In this document: one piece after another, positions 55,694 to 63,221 of the stretch
Layout: each line of letters begins with the position of its first letter
Position numbering within the stretch: position 1 is the stretch's first letter
From: Planctomycetia bacterium
GTDB lineage: Bacteria > Planctomycetota > Planctomycetia > Gemmatales > Gemmataceae
DNA: 64,000 bases
Reading direction: 5' to 3'
NCBI GenBank assembly: GCA_005772955.1
Contig: SXID01000244.1
Coordinates: 36,292 to 100,291, forward strand
Position numbers and translations under genes: made by a program
The notes under the pieces: generated by a model
What the model was told of the DNA's origin: nothing
Databases searched by the model: none
What the model saw: only the letters and a program-made list of their open reading frames with translations

Positions 55694-56527
55694 TCAAGGG
55701 CGCACCGCACCGCCGGCCGGGATGTTCCCGCCATTTCCGATCGGCGCCGGCGGAGCTTGCTGGAACTTCCACGCCTTGTCCTTGATCTCGACGTACTGGA
55801 AGTGTTTGACCTCGACGCCCGGCACGTCCACCTGCGGATTGTTGAACTTCCACACTTCCGTGTCGTTATTCGGCTTGAGCATGTACACCTGGGCCGGCAG
55901 GTACGCGAACTTCGACGTGGCCGCTCCCGGTCCGTAGAGCGCGAGCCGCAAGTGTTGGAACTCGCGCTGATCCTTGCCCAGCAGCGGCTTGATGTCCAGG
56001 TAGATGTAGTTCTCGTCGGTTTTGAACAGGCTGATGTCGAATCGCTCCTTCACGTCCTTCGCCTTCATCCCGGAGAGGAAGTCGAGCATCAGGTTATCGA
56101 CCCCGGCCCCGCCTTGTGGGAGCTTGAACTCGGTGACCGTCTTGGCGACGCCGTTGTAGACGTACACCGCCTTGCCGTTGCAGATGTACGCCTCGTAGTC
56201 GGTCTTCGTCGGGTCGCCGGTGTTGTCGAGACGCAGCACCGCGAAGTTCGGCTTCATGCAGAGTACCACACCGCTGAAGTTGGTAGGCTTCTTGAACACC
56301 GCGTCGGTGCGTGTCAGCCCGATCTCGGTGCGCAGATTGACTACGTTCGTCATCTTCTTTTCCCACTCGACCAGATGCGGGTCGAGTCTCGGGTCGGCTT
56401 TCACCACGCGCGCCGGAGGCGGAACGGGTTGCCCAACGATTGGTGAACCAGGCACCGCGGGCGGCTGTGCCCACCCCACCGAAGCGGCGATCAGCAAAGC
56501 GGCCAGGGGGAAGGCAGCGGATCGCAT
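55694..56527 (-). CDS. TIGR03009-like exported planctomycete protein
   Basis: The 277-residue protein has a signal peptide (MRSAAFPLAALLIAASVGWA) and a body typical of TIGR03009: LDPHLVEWEKKMTNVVNLRT near residue 48, then DNTGDPTKTDYEAYICNGKA and YLDIKPLLGKDQREFQHLRL. The fold resembles the LolA/LolB lipoprotein carriers, so it may shuttle lipids or lipoproteins in the periplasm; that is a structural guess. It is monocistronic with its own terminator. Confidence 0.82.
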   Translation of the reverse strand: MRSAAFPLAALLIAASVGWAQPPAVPGSPIVGQPVPPPARVVKADPRLDPHLVEWEKKMTNVVNLRTEIGLTRTDAVFKKPTNFSGVVLCMKPNFAVLRLDNTGDPTKTDYEAYICNGKAVYVYNGVAKTVTEFKLPQGGAGVDNLMLDFLSGMKAKDVKERFDISLFKTDENYIYLDIKPLLGKDQREFQHLRLALYGPGAATSKFAYLPAQVYMLKPNNDTEVWKFNNPQVDVPGVEVKHFQYVEIKDKAWKFQQAPPAPIGNGGNIPAGGAVRP

Positions 56528-56740
56528 CGGAAAAACCTCCTCGATTCGGTATGTGCGGAGTAAACCGCTGAAGTCTTATAACCTGCTCTGCGTGTCGGGA
56601 AAAGGCCGGCTGTGGCCGACAGCGCGCCGGGGAAAGCCGCGTAGTTCGGGCTAGTGGACTTGTAGCGACTGTGCCTCGTCCGGATAGTAACTTAAGGGGT
56701 GTTGGTGAACACTCCCCGTTGTCACCGTGTCTGAGACACC

Positions 56741-57358
56741 ATGCTCGAAAAAACACAGGTTCGGATCGTGGCCGGGGCGCTCCGCGGGCGGAAACTCACC
56801 GTCGTGGTTCACGAGGGCATGCGCCCCACCCCGCAGATGGTGCGTGAGGCGCTTTTCAGCATCCTCGGCAACGCAGTGCCGGACCGCGTGTTTTACGACA
56901 TCTTCGCGGGCACCGGCGTGGTTGGGCTGGAAGCCGTAAGCCGCGGCGCCACGTCCGCGAGGCTGATCGAGAAAGACCCACGCCAGACGAGCGATATTCA
57001 GAAGTACGCGCAGGACTTCGGCGTCGGTGACAAGGTGCAGGTACTCAAGGCAGACGCGTATCGGTGGGCGGAGCGGTGGCTCCCGCCGAAGGATCCCGTG
57101 AACCTGTTCCTCAGCCCGCCGTTCCCGGATCTGAGTGAAAAGGCGGAAGAGTTCCTGACACTCGTGAACGTGCTTCTCGCCAAAGCACCGAACGAGTCCG
57201 TACTGACGATTCAGGCCGAAGACGGGTTCCCGATCGAACGCCTGCCGGACCCGCCTGCGTGGGACGTCCGGAGGTACGGCCGCAACATGCTTCTTTTCTT
57301 TGTGAAACTCCCACCAGCGCCACCGGCCGGAGCGCCCGCGAGTGACCCGCCCGCGTGA
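56741..57358 (+). CDS. rsmD: 16S rRNA (guanine-966-N2)-methyltransferase RsmD
   Basis: The 205-residue protein matches RsmD in order: VRIVAGALRGRKL at the N-terminus, RPTPQMVREALFSIL near residue 28, YDIFAGTGVVGLEAVSRGA (SAM site) and ARLIEKDPRQ. The catalytic loop, usually (D/N)PP(Y/F), reads LSPPF near residue 124, with Ser in the first position. This departs from the family and may reduce activity. A proline-rich C-terminal tail (PPAPPAGAPASDPPA) is extra. It methylates G966 of 16S rRNA in the cytosol. Confidence 0.88.
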   Translation: MLEKTQVRIVAGALRGRKLTVVVHEGMRPTPQMVREALFSILGNAVPDRVFYDIFAGTGVVGLEAVSRGATSARLIEKDPRQTSDIQKYAQDFGVGDKVQVLKADAYRWAERWLPPKDPVNLFLSPPFPDLSEKAEEFLTLVNVLLAKAPNESVLTIQAEDGFPIERLPDPPAWDVRRYGRNMLLFFVKLPPAPPAGAPASDPPA

Positions 57359-57383
57359 CCGGTTCGGTCGGTAGAATGGCCGT

Positions 57384-58196
57384 ATGTTGTTCTCCTGGCT
57401 CCGCGCGCGGCGGCGGCGGAAACTCCTCGCGGAACCGTTCCCGCCCCGGTGGGTCGCGTTCCTCGAACGAAACGTCCGGCACTACACGCGCCTCCCATCA
57501 CCCGAACAAGTGTGTCTCTGTAACACGACACGCGTACTCGTCGCGGAGAAGCGGTGGCTCGGGCGCGGCGGGTTGTTCGTCACCGAAGAGATGCGTGTCA
57601 CGATTGCCGCGCAAGCCGCGCTCCTGTTGCTCGGTTCCGACCGCGACTTCTACCCGCGAGTGCGCGAGGTGGTCGTGTTCCCTACGGAGTTTCGCACACC
57701 GGTCGCGGGCGACGACTGGGAAGACGACTTCCTGTCCGACACCGCCTCCGCGGGGCAGGCGGTTGATCGCGGACCGGTGCTCCTCGCGTGGGACACCGTG
57801 CTTGCCGAAGCACGCGAGCCAGATGCCGGGTACAACCTGGTGGTTCATGAGTTCGCGCACCAACTCGACTTCCGCGACGGGATCACCGCGAACACACCGG
57901 ATCTCGGTGACCGCCCGCTCGAAACTCGGTGGCGGTACGTGATGACTGTCGCGTTCGAGGACCACCGTCGAGCGGTGAAGAGTGGCGCGGACACGTTCTT
58001 TACGCCGCACGCGGCCGACGACGAGATGGAGTTCTTCGCCGACGCGACCGAAGCGTTCTACTGCCGCCCAGCGGATCTGAAGGGGTTGCACGCGGAAATG
58101 TACGACCTGCTTTCCGCGTACTATCGCGTAGATCCGCTCGCGTGGTTCGGAACCGAAAACGACAATGAGGGCGACAGCCTGTCGGTCCGGCTGTAA
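57384..58196 (+). CDS. mtfA: MtfA-family zinc peptidase
   Basis: The 270-residue protein starts at ATG 57384, 25 bp after rsmD. It matches MtfA: FPPRWVAFLERNVRHYTRLP near the N-terminus, VVHEFAHQLDFRDG near residue 153 (HExxH), and DEMEFFADATEAFY near 208 with the third ligand Glu. In Escherichia coli MtfA binds the Mlc repressor and is linked to sugar-uptake control; here the partner is unknown. Length agrees with the family (about 265). Confidence 0.93.
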   Translation: MLFSWLRARRRRKLLAEPFPPRWVAFLERNVRHYTRLPSPEQVCLCNTTRVLVAEKRWLGRGGLFVTEEMRVTIAAQAALLLLGSDRDFYPRVREVVVFPTEFRTPVAGDDWEDDFLSDTASAGQAVDRGPVLLAWDTVLAEAREPDAGYNLVVHEFAHQLDFRDGITANTPDLGDRPLETRWRYVMTVAFEDHRRAVKSGADTFFTPHAADDEMEFFADATEAFYCRPADLKGLHAEMYDLLSAYYRVDPLAWFGTENDNEGDSLSVRL

Positions 58197-58340
58197 CCGT
58201 TTCTGAAGTCGATCTTGACGCGCAATTCGTGCCCTTTTTTCTTGCTCGGCACACGCCCGCTGGCTATGAGCGGGAGCATCCTGAGCACTGAAATCATCCC
58301 GCTGAGTGCGCGGGAACCGTTTCGACGGAGGGAGTCGTCC

Positions 58341-58883
58341 ATGGACATACCACAACACGTGTGGGCACGGGGGTACGAGCGGCCATCACCGCGTGAGCCT
58401 CTGTTCGGGCGGTACATCCGCGTCAACCTGAGCGCCCGCCCGGACCTGCCCTCGACTTTTGACGCGATCGCCCACATGGTCGAGTGCGGTCAGCAAGCGT
58501 CGGAAGTGGTGCCGTTCTCGCGGGTGGCGTGGTCGCTCGTACTGCTCGGCGTCGAACCGACCGAGCGCCTGCGGGTCACTGAGGTACAAGAGGCGTATCT
58601 CCAGATGTGGGATCGACACCCCGACGTGTGGCCGAAGATCAAGCGGCGCGAGGGCGTGTTCAGCGTGTGGTTCGTGGACCGTGCGCTGCGCCCTTTCCTC
58701 GGATGCGTGTGCGAAGAAGTCCCGTGGGATGTGTGGGTGTCCGACCGCGACCTCCGCGAGGGCCGGATCTACCAGAAGCTCCTCGCCGAGGGACAGCCGC
58801 CGATCCTGATGGCGCTGAACGCGGTCCACGCCTCTGAACTGAACGAACTGTGGGGTGCCCGCACGGCACAACAAGCCGCGTGA
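58341..58883 (+). CDS. Hypothetical protein
   Basis: ATG 58341 is chosen because CGGAGGGAG lies eight bases upstream; an in-frame start at 58215 has no such site. The 180 residues begin MDIPQHVWARGYERPSPREP and are rich in Trp and Arg, with a likely mixed alpha/beta fold. There is no signal peptide or membrane segment. I do not recognise a family. It lies 13 bp before the ATC-hydrolase-like gene, so the two may form an operon. Confidence 0.7.
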   Translation: MDIPQHVWARGYERPSPREPLFGRYIRVNLSARPDLPSTFDAIAHMVECGQQASEVVPFSRVAWSLVLLGVEPTERLRVTEVQEAYLQMWDRHPDVWPKIKRREGVFSVWFVDRALRPFLGCVCEEVPWDVWVSDRDLREGRIYQKLLAEGQPPILMALNAVHASELNELWGARTAQQAA

Positions 58884-58896
58884 GAGTAGTCATCAC

Positions 58897-59367
58897 ATGA
58901 CTCCCCTGCCCTTGCTTCAACAGCGCGAGATCGAAGCGGGCGTGATCGCGCCACTGTTCCGAGCGTTCGCAACAGAAGTGGGGGAAGCACGCGCCCGAGA
59001 AATCATCGGCGGCGTGGTCCGCGAGTTGGCGAAGCAAGCCGGGTGCACGGCAGCCGCGAGCGGCAACGACCTCGCGCACCTCAGGCAGACGATCGAAAAG
59101 TGGACGGAAGGTGGCGCGCTGGAACTGACCGTGTTGCGCGATGACGCGGAAGCGTTCGAGTTCGACGTGACCCGATGCCGGTTCGCGGAGATGTACGCGC
59201 GGCTCGGATTCGCTGACCTCGGCGGTCTCCTCTCGTGCGCACGTGACGCCGCCATGATCGACGGGTTCAACCCTGACATCGCGTTTGCTCGCACGCAGAC
59301 CCTCATGGAAGGCGCAGCGCACTGCGACTTCCGGTACAGGACTTCCCGCGTCGAACTGCCGACGTAA
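58897..59367 (+). CDS. L-2-amino-thiazoline-4-carboxylic acid hydrolase-like protein
   Basis: The 156-residue protein starts at ATG 58897. The pattern FDVTRCRFAEMYARLGFADL near residue 87, with LSCARDAAMIDGFNPDI and EGAAHCDFRY, matches the ATC-hydrolase family (conserved Cys and His near the C-terminus). The founding enzyme converts 2-aminothiazoline-4-carboxylate to cysteine precursors; many members are uncharacterised. Its small partner gene upstream does not help assign a substrate. Confidence 0.78.
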   Translation: MTPLPLLQQREIEAGVIAPLFRAFATEVGEARAREIIGGVVRELAKQAGCTAAASGNDLAHLRQTIEKWTEGGALELTVLRDDAEAFEFDVTRCRFAEMYARLGFADLGGLLSCARDAAMIDGFNPDIAFARTQTLMEGAAHCDFRYRTSRVELPT

Positions 59368-59384
59368 GCCGGCGGTTCGGCACG

Positions 59385-60704
59385 TCACGGCACAACCGGT
59401 TGCGTCCAGGCGACTTCCACGTCGCCCTTCGCGTAGGGGTTCGGGTGCGGCTTGCTGCTCGTCACCTTCGCGCGAACGTACAGTTCCTTGCCGGTGAGCG
59501 TGTAGGTTGGGTTGGCCTCGTTCGACGTCGCCACGACCTTACCGATGTCTGCGGAGTAATCGCCTGTCACCGGCGTTTCCTTGCCGTCCTTGTCCTTGAT
59601 CACCTTCGCCGTGCCGGTCAGGTCGGTGTCCTTCAGCGTCGTGACGAACTCCGTCTTGTACGTCACGCCCGCTTCGGTCTTGATCGCGATCTTGAGCTGA
59701 TCGCCGTCGCGAGTGATCTCGTTCAGCACGACGCCAGTGGTCGAGTAGAAGTCGCCGGCTTCGAGTCCCTTCACCGCGGCTTCGGCTGTCAAGAACGGCG
59801 CCTTCACCATCACCCACCCGCGACCCGGGTTCACCTTGCCGATGCCGTACTCGTGGTAACCGTGCGAGTCGTCGGTCGCGAGTCCGTACACAAGCGGAAG
59901 CTTGTGCTTCCCGAGGCGTAATGCGAGCGTGATGTCCCAAATGCGCTCTGTCGAAGCATGTTGCGCGTCTCCGTAGTTCCGCACGCCGGGGTGCCCGTTG
60001 AACACCTCGAAGAAGCGCAACTCGTCGGCCAATAACATTTCTTCGGCTCGCACGCCCCACCCAAAGTTCGGATGGTTGAGGAACGCGATCATCACGCGGC
60101 TGATTTTCGTGCGCTGTTCGTTCACCTGCCGCACGTTGATGCGCACCGTTTCAACCGCGTCCTTGCCGTCGATGGGTTTGATAGTGTCGCGGATGTTGAT
60201 GCCGTTCATGTGAACCGGGCGTTTCGCGTAACTGTGAGTGATCTCCTCAGCGGGGATGAGCAGGAATTTCCCCGGTTCCTCGAAGAGCGAACGAAACTCG
60301 TTGAGCGGCTTGAGCCGCACTTGCTTCTTGTCCTTCGCGGTTCGCGTTTCGAGCCACTTCTCGCCGAGCCGCTTCTGGTACTTAGCGACGGCGGACTTGC
60401 GGGTCGCGTTCGTTTCCGAATCCACCCACTTCTCGCCCTCCGCGAGGACGTTGTGTTCGGTGAGAGCGAGGAACTGGTAGCCATTCCGCTTGTACCAATC
60501 GACGACCATCTCCGGGAAGTCGTCGCCGTCGCTCCAGAGCGTGTGCGTGTGAAGGTTGCCCTTCCAGTATTGCGGGGCAGAAGTCGTGACCAGCGTCGGA
60601 CCGGGGTCCGCGATCGGCGCGGGATCGACCTTCTGAAACGCGACCGCGATGGCAAACACGGACACCGTGAGCGCAACGGCAGCGAGCGGACGAGAGTCAA
60701 ACAT
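59385..60704 (-). CDS. Secreted PHP-domain metallohydrolase (CehA/McbA-like)
   Basis: The 439-residue protein has an N-terminal signal/anchor (SRPLAAVALTVSVFAIAVAF). The PHP core begins at WKGNLHTHTLWSDGDDFPEM near residue 48 (HxH plus Asp) and continues with FLALTEHNVLAEGEKW and a later DDSHGYHEYGIGK (His ligand). PHP proteins are metal-dependent phosphoesterases; the CehA/McbA group cleaves esters such as carbaryl. The substrate is unknown. The C-terminal 110 residues form a beta-rich extra domain. Confidence 0.86.
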   Translation of the reverse strand: MFDSRPLAAVALTVSVFAIAVAFQKVDPAPIADPGPTLVTTSAPQYWKGNLHTHTLWSDGDDFPEMVVDWYKRNGYQFLALTEHNVLAEGEKWVDSETNATRKSAVAKYQKRLGEKWLETRTAKDKKQVRLKPLNEFRSLFEEPGKFLLIPAEEITHSYAKRPVHMNGINIRDTIKPIDGKDAVETVRINVRQVNEQRTKISRVMIAFLNHPNFGWGVRAEEMLLADELRFFEVFNGHPGVRNYGDAQHASTERIWDITLALRLGKHKLPLVYGLATDDSHGYHEYGIGKVNPGRGWVMVKAPFLTAEAAVKGLEAGDFYSTTGVVLNEITRDGDQLKIAIKTEAGVTYKTEFVTTLKDTDLTGTAKVIKDKDGKETPVTGDYSADIGKVVATSNEANPTYTLTGKELYVRAKVTSSKPHPNPYAKGDVEVAWTQPVVP

Positions 60705-60853
60705 GGCAGCCCTCTGGCGGAGAATGCGAGCGTTATAGAAAGTATGCCCGCCACCAACACGAAGCGGAACCCCTCGGCGAGCGAATTCCGCGAATGTTCA
60801 CACTTCCGCGCCGGTGGTGTAAACTCGTCAGACGCCTTCACCCTGAGGTTCCC

Positions 60854-61459
60854 ATGCCCACACACAGCACGCAGCGTGCTTACCTCGACGACGGACCCGC
60901 GCCGCGGAAGTTCGTCCTTGTGATCAGTTGCATCGACTGCCGACTCCTGGACGACCTGGTGCGGTTCCTCGACCACGACAATCTGACGAACCGCTATTAC
61001 CACATCGCGTTCGCGGGCACCGGGCTGTGCTTGACGGGGGAGATCGCGAAGTACCCGGAGCCGCAGTGTGGCCGCCCGGACTTCCGCCCCTGGCGCGCGA
61101 TGCTCGAAGAACACATGAAGGTCGTAGTCGAGTTAACCGGCGGGAAGTTTGAAGACGTGTACATCGTCGAGCACCGCGACTGCGGTGCTTACGCGAAGTA
61201 CCTTGGCGCGGACTACTACCCCTACGACGCGAATCCGAAACTCAACGAGGAGAAGCGCGATCACACGACGTTCGCGCACGCGCTCCGCGACGATCTCACG
61301 CAGTGGTTCAAGACAACGCTCCCGGCACTCGCCGAAGAACTCGGTCTCGCGCCGCTCAGAATCCCGCACGTGCATTCGTTTCTGATGGGCGTGCGCGGCG
61401 AGGTCGAGTCGTTGGATGCGTCGCCAAAGGCAAAGAAGAAGCGACAGCCTGAGCAGTGA
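60854..61459 (+). CDS. Carbonic-anhydrase-like zinc protein
   Basis: Start ATG 60854 gives 201 residues. Zinc ligands in the style of beta-carbonic anhydrase appear: Cys in VISCIDCRLLD near residue 26 and His plus Cys in VEHRDCGAY near 108-111. The intervening Asp/Arg pair (CIDCR, like the CxDxR of the family) supports metal binding. The overall sequence is divergent and longer in the middle, so activity is not certain. Location is cytosolic, with no partner genes. Confidence 0.75.
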   Translation: MPTHSTQRAYLDDGPAPRKFVLVISCIDCRLLDDLVRFLDHDNLTNRYYHIAFAGTGLCLTGEIAKYPEPQCGRPDFRPWRAMLEEHMKVVVELTGGKFEDVYIVEHRDCGAYAKYLGADYYPYDANPKLNEEKRDHTTFAHALRDDLTQWFKTTLPALAEELGLAPLRIPHVHSFLMGVRGEVESLDASPKAKKKRQPEQ

Positions 61460-61481
61460 ATAGGATGGTTTGCGTGTCCGT

Positions 61482-61535
61482 GTTTCGCGTGCGACCCGGA
61501 GGGGCGTTGACACCCCTCCGGGTCGCACGCGAAAC
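61482..61535. repeat. 23-bp perfect inverted repeat between convergent genes
   Basis: Arms at 61482-61504 and 61513-61535 pair perfectly around an 8-nt spacer. It fills the gap between the carbonic-anhydrase-like gene and aceF and probably ends both transcripts. Confidence 0.85.
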
Positions 61536-61542
61536 GCGGGTG

Positions 61543-63129
61543 TCACGTTTCCATCAGCAACCGCAGCGGGTCGCTGAAGAGTTGCGCGAGGCGCACCGTG
61601 AACCGGCACCCATCCGCGCCGTCGATGACGCGGTGATCGTAGGTCAGGCTCAGAGGCATCATCAGTCGCGCAACGATCTGTCCGTCCTTCACGACGGGTT
61701 GCAGCGCGGACTTCGACAGACCGAGAATCGCAACTTCGGGGTAGTTCACGATTGGCGTGAACGCGGTGCCGCCGATGCCACCGAGGTTCGTAATGGTGAA
61801 CGTGCCGCCTCGCATCTCGTCGATCGCGAGCTTGTTCGTGCGCGCCTTCTCCGCGACCGCCGAGATTTCCGTCGCGAGGTCGCGGATGCTCTTCTTGTCC
61901 GCGTCGCGGATCACCGGCACCTTCAAGCCCACTTCCGTGTCCACCGCGATCCCGATGTGGAGATACTTCTTGATGATCAGTTTCCCCGCGTTCATGTCAT
62001 AACTGCTGTTGAACCTTGGGAACTCCTTGAGCGCCGCGACACACGCCTTGATCGCGAGTACGGTCATCGTGATCTTGGGCGACCCTTTCGGCATCGCATC
62101 CACGATGCGTTTGCGCCCGGCTTCGAGGTCGGTAATGTCCGCGAGATCGTGCTGCGTGACCATCGGCATGGTCCGCCAGCCGGCGGTGAGGTTCTTCGCG
62201 ATCGTCTGTCGAATGGTGGCGACATCGGTCACTTCGACCGGGCCGTATTTCGCGAAGTCGGGCAGTGGCGGTAGCGCGAAGGCGTTCACGATGACTCCGC
62301 CGACCACGCCACCGGCACCCTTGGGTTGCTGACGCTCCGTGCGGACGTACCCCTTCACGTCGTCGAGCGTGACACGCCCGCCGCGTGCGCTGCCCTTCAC
62401 TTCAGCGAGTCCGACACCGAGTTCGCGCGCGAGTTTCCGCGTCGCTGGTCCGGCGGGAACGTGCGTTTTGGTCGCGCCGTTGGCGATGGGTTGCGTGGTC
62501 GTCGCCGCTTGCGGCTTCGCGGTGGTTGGTTGGGGCGCAGGCTCCCGAGAGGCCGCAAGCGGCGACAACCGCGCCGCGTCACTGGTCTTGAGGGTGACGA
62601 GTTTGCCGCCGACGGCGACCTTGTCGCCCGGCTTGACGTGAACGGTCTCAACCACGCCGTCACTCTCGGCGATAACCTCCATCGACGCCTTGTCGGTGCT
62701 CACCTCGATCAGCATCTGACCGGACTTCACCGCGTCGCCCACCTTCACCAGCACCGCCGTCACGGTCCCGCCCTCGATCCCCTCACCCGGGTTCGCAAGC
62801 ACGATGTCCACCGAAGCGTTCTCGCTCTTCTGCGGCGAACGGGGGCCATCACCCGCCTGTTGCTTGGGCGCGGCTTGCGGCGACGGAGCGACCGCCTTCG
62901 CACCGCTCACGGTGACGAGTTTGCCGCCGACGGCGACCTTGTCGCCTGGCTTGACGTGCACGGTCTCAACCACGCCGTCACTCTCGGCGATAACTTCCAT
63001 CGACGCCTTGTCGGTGCTCACCTCGATCAGCATCTGACCGGCCTTCACCGCGTCGCCCACCTTCACCAGCACCGCCGTCACGGTCCCGCCCTCGATCCCC
63101 TCACCCGGATTCGCAAGCACGATTTCCAT
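61543..63129 (-). CDS. aceF: Dihydrolipoamide acetyltransferase (pyruvate dehydrogenase E2) with two lipoyl domains
   Basis: The 528-residue protein has two almost identical N-terminal lipoyl domains (residues 1-74 and 107-180; lipoyl Lys in EVSTDKASM, Lys41 and Lys147). Ala/Pro/Gln-rich linkers follow, then a peripheral-subunit-binding domain (ATRKLARELGVGLAEVKGSA) and the catalytic core ending near DHRVIDGADG (catalytic His and Asp). It transfers acetyl groups from E1 to CoA. The E1 gene lies directly upstream on the same strand, so they form an operon. The linker at about residues 188-210 is encoded by a RAYT-type palindrome. Confidence 0.96.
   Translation of the reverse strand: MEIVLANPGEGIEGGTVTAVLVKVGDAVKAGQMLIEVSTDKASMEVIAESDGVVETVHVKPGDKVAVGGKLVTVSGAKAVAPSPQAAPKQQAGDGPRSPQKSENASVDIVLANPGEGIEGGTVTAVLVKVGDAVKSGQMLIEVSTDKASMEVIAESDGVVETVHVKPGDKVAVGGKLVTLKTSDAARLSPLAASREPAPQPTTAKPQAATTTQPIANGATKTHVPAGPATRKLARELGVGLAEVKGSARGGRVTLDDVKGYVRTERQQPKGAGGVVGGVIVNAFALPPLPDFAKYGPVEVTDVATIRQTIAKNLTAGWRTMPMVTQHDLADITDLEAGRKRIVDAMPKGSPKITMTVLAIKACVAALKEFPRFNSSYDMNAGKLIIKKYLHIGIAVDTEVGLKVPVIRDADKKSIRDLATEISAVAEKARTNKLAIDEMRGGTFTITNLGGIGGTAFTPIVNYPEVAILGLSKSALQPVVKDGQIVARLMMPLSLTYDHRVIDGADGCRFTVRLAQLFSDPLRLLMET
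62501..62566. repeat. REP-like inverted repeat inside the aceF coding sequence
   Basis: GTCGCCGCTTGCGGC at 62501-62515 pairs exactly with GCCGCAAGCGGCGAC at 62552-62566; the inner 14 nt equal the core beside the RAYT. It encodes part of the Ala/Pro/Gln-rich E2 linker without breaking the frame. Confidence 0.7.
62596..63129 (-). repeat. Direct repeat encoding the two lipoyl domains
   Basis: 62596-62811 and 62914-63129 are 216-bp direct copies that differ at only seven positions by my count. They encode the two lipoyl domains of E2. Such identity, including most third codon positions, points to recent duplication or ongoing gene conversion. Confidence 0.85.
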
Positions 63130-63143
63130 CAGTTACCTCAGAA

Positions 63144-63216
63144 AAGGATGAAGGATGAAGGATGAAGGATGAACCAAGACTTTTGATTCATCCTTCATCC
63201 TTCATCCTTCATCCTT
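63144..63216. repeat. 30-bp perfect palindrome of tandem heptamers between E1 and E2
   Basis: Arms at 63144-63173 and 63187-63216 are exact reverse complements, each made of about four tandem GGATGAA units, with a 13-nt spacer. It fills nearly all of the 92-bp gap between the E1 stop and the E2 start. Confidence 0.9.
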
Positions 63217-63221
63217 GTTGG

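Noticed and set aside
63130..63221. CRISPR-like short tandem repeats
   Set aside because: The units are 7-bp tandem heptamers without spacers, arranged as a palindrome; no CRISPR array or cas gene is present in the window.
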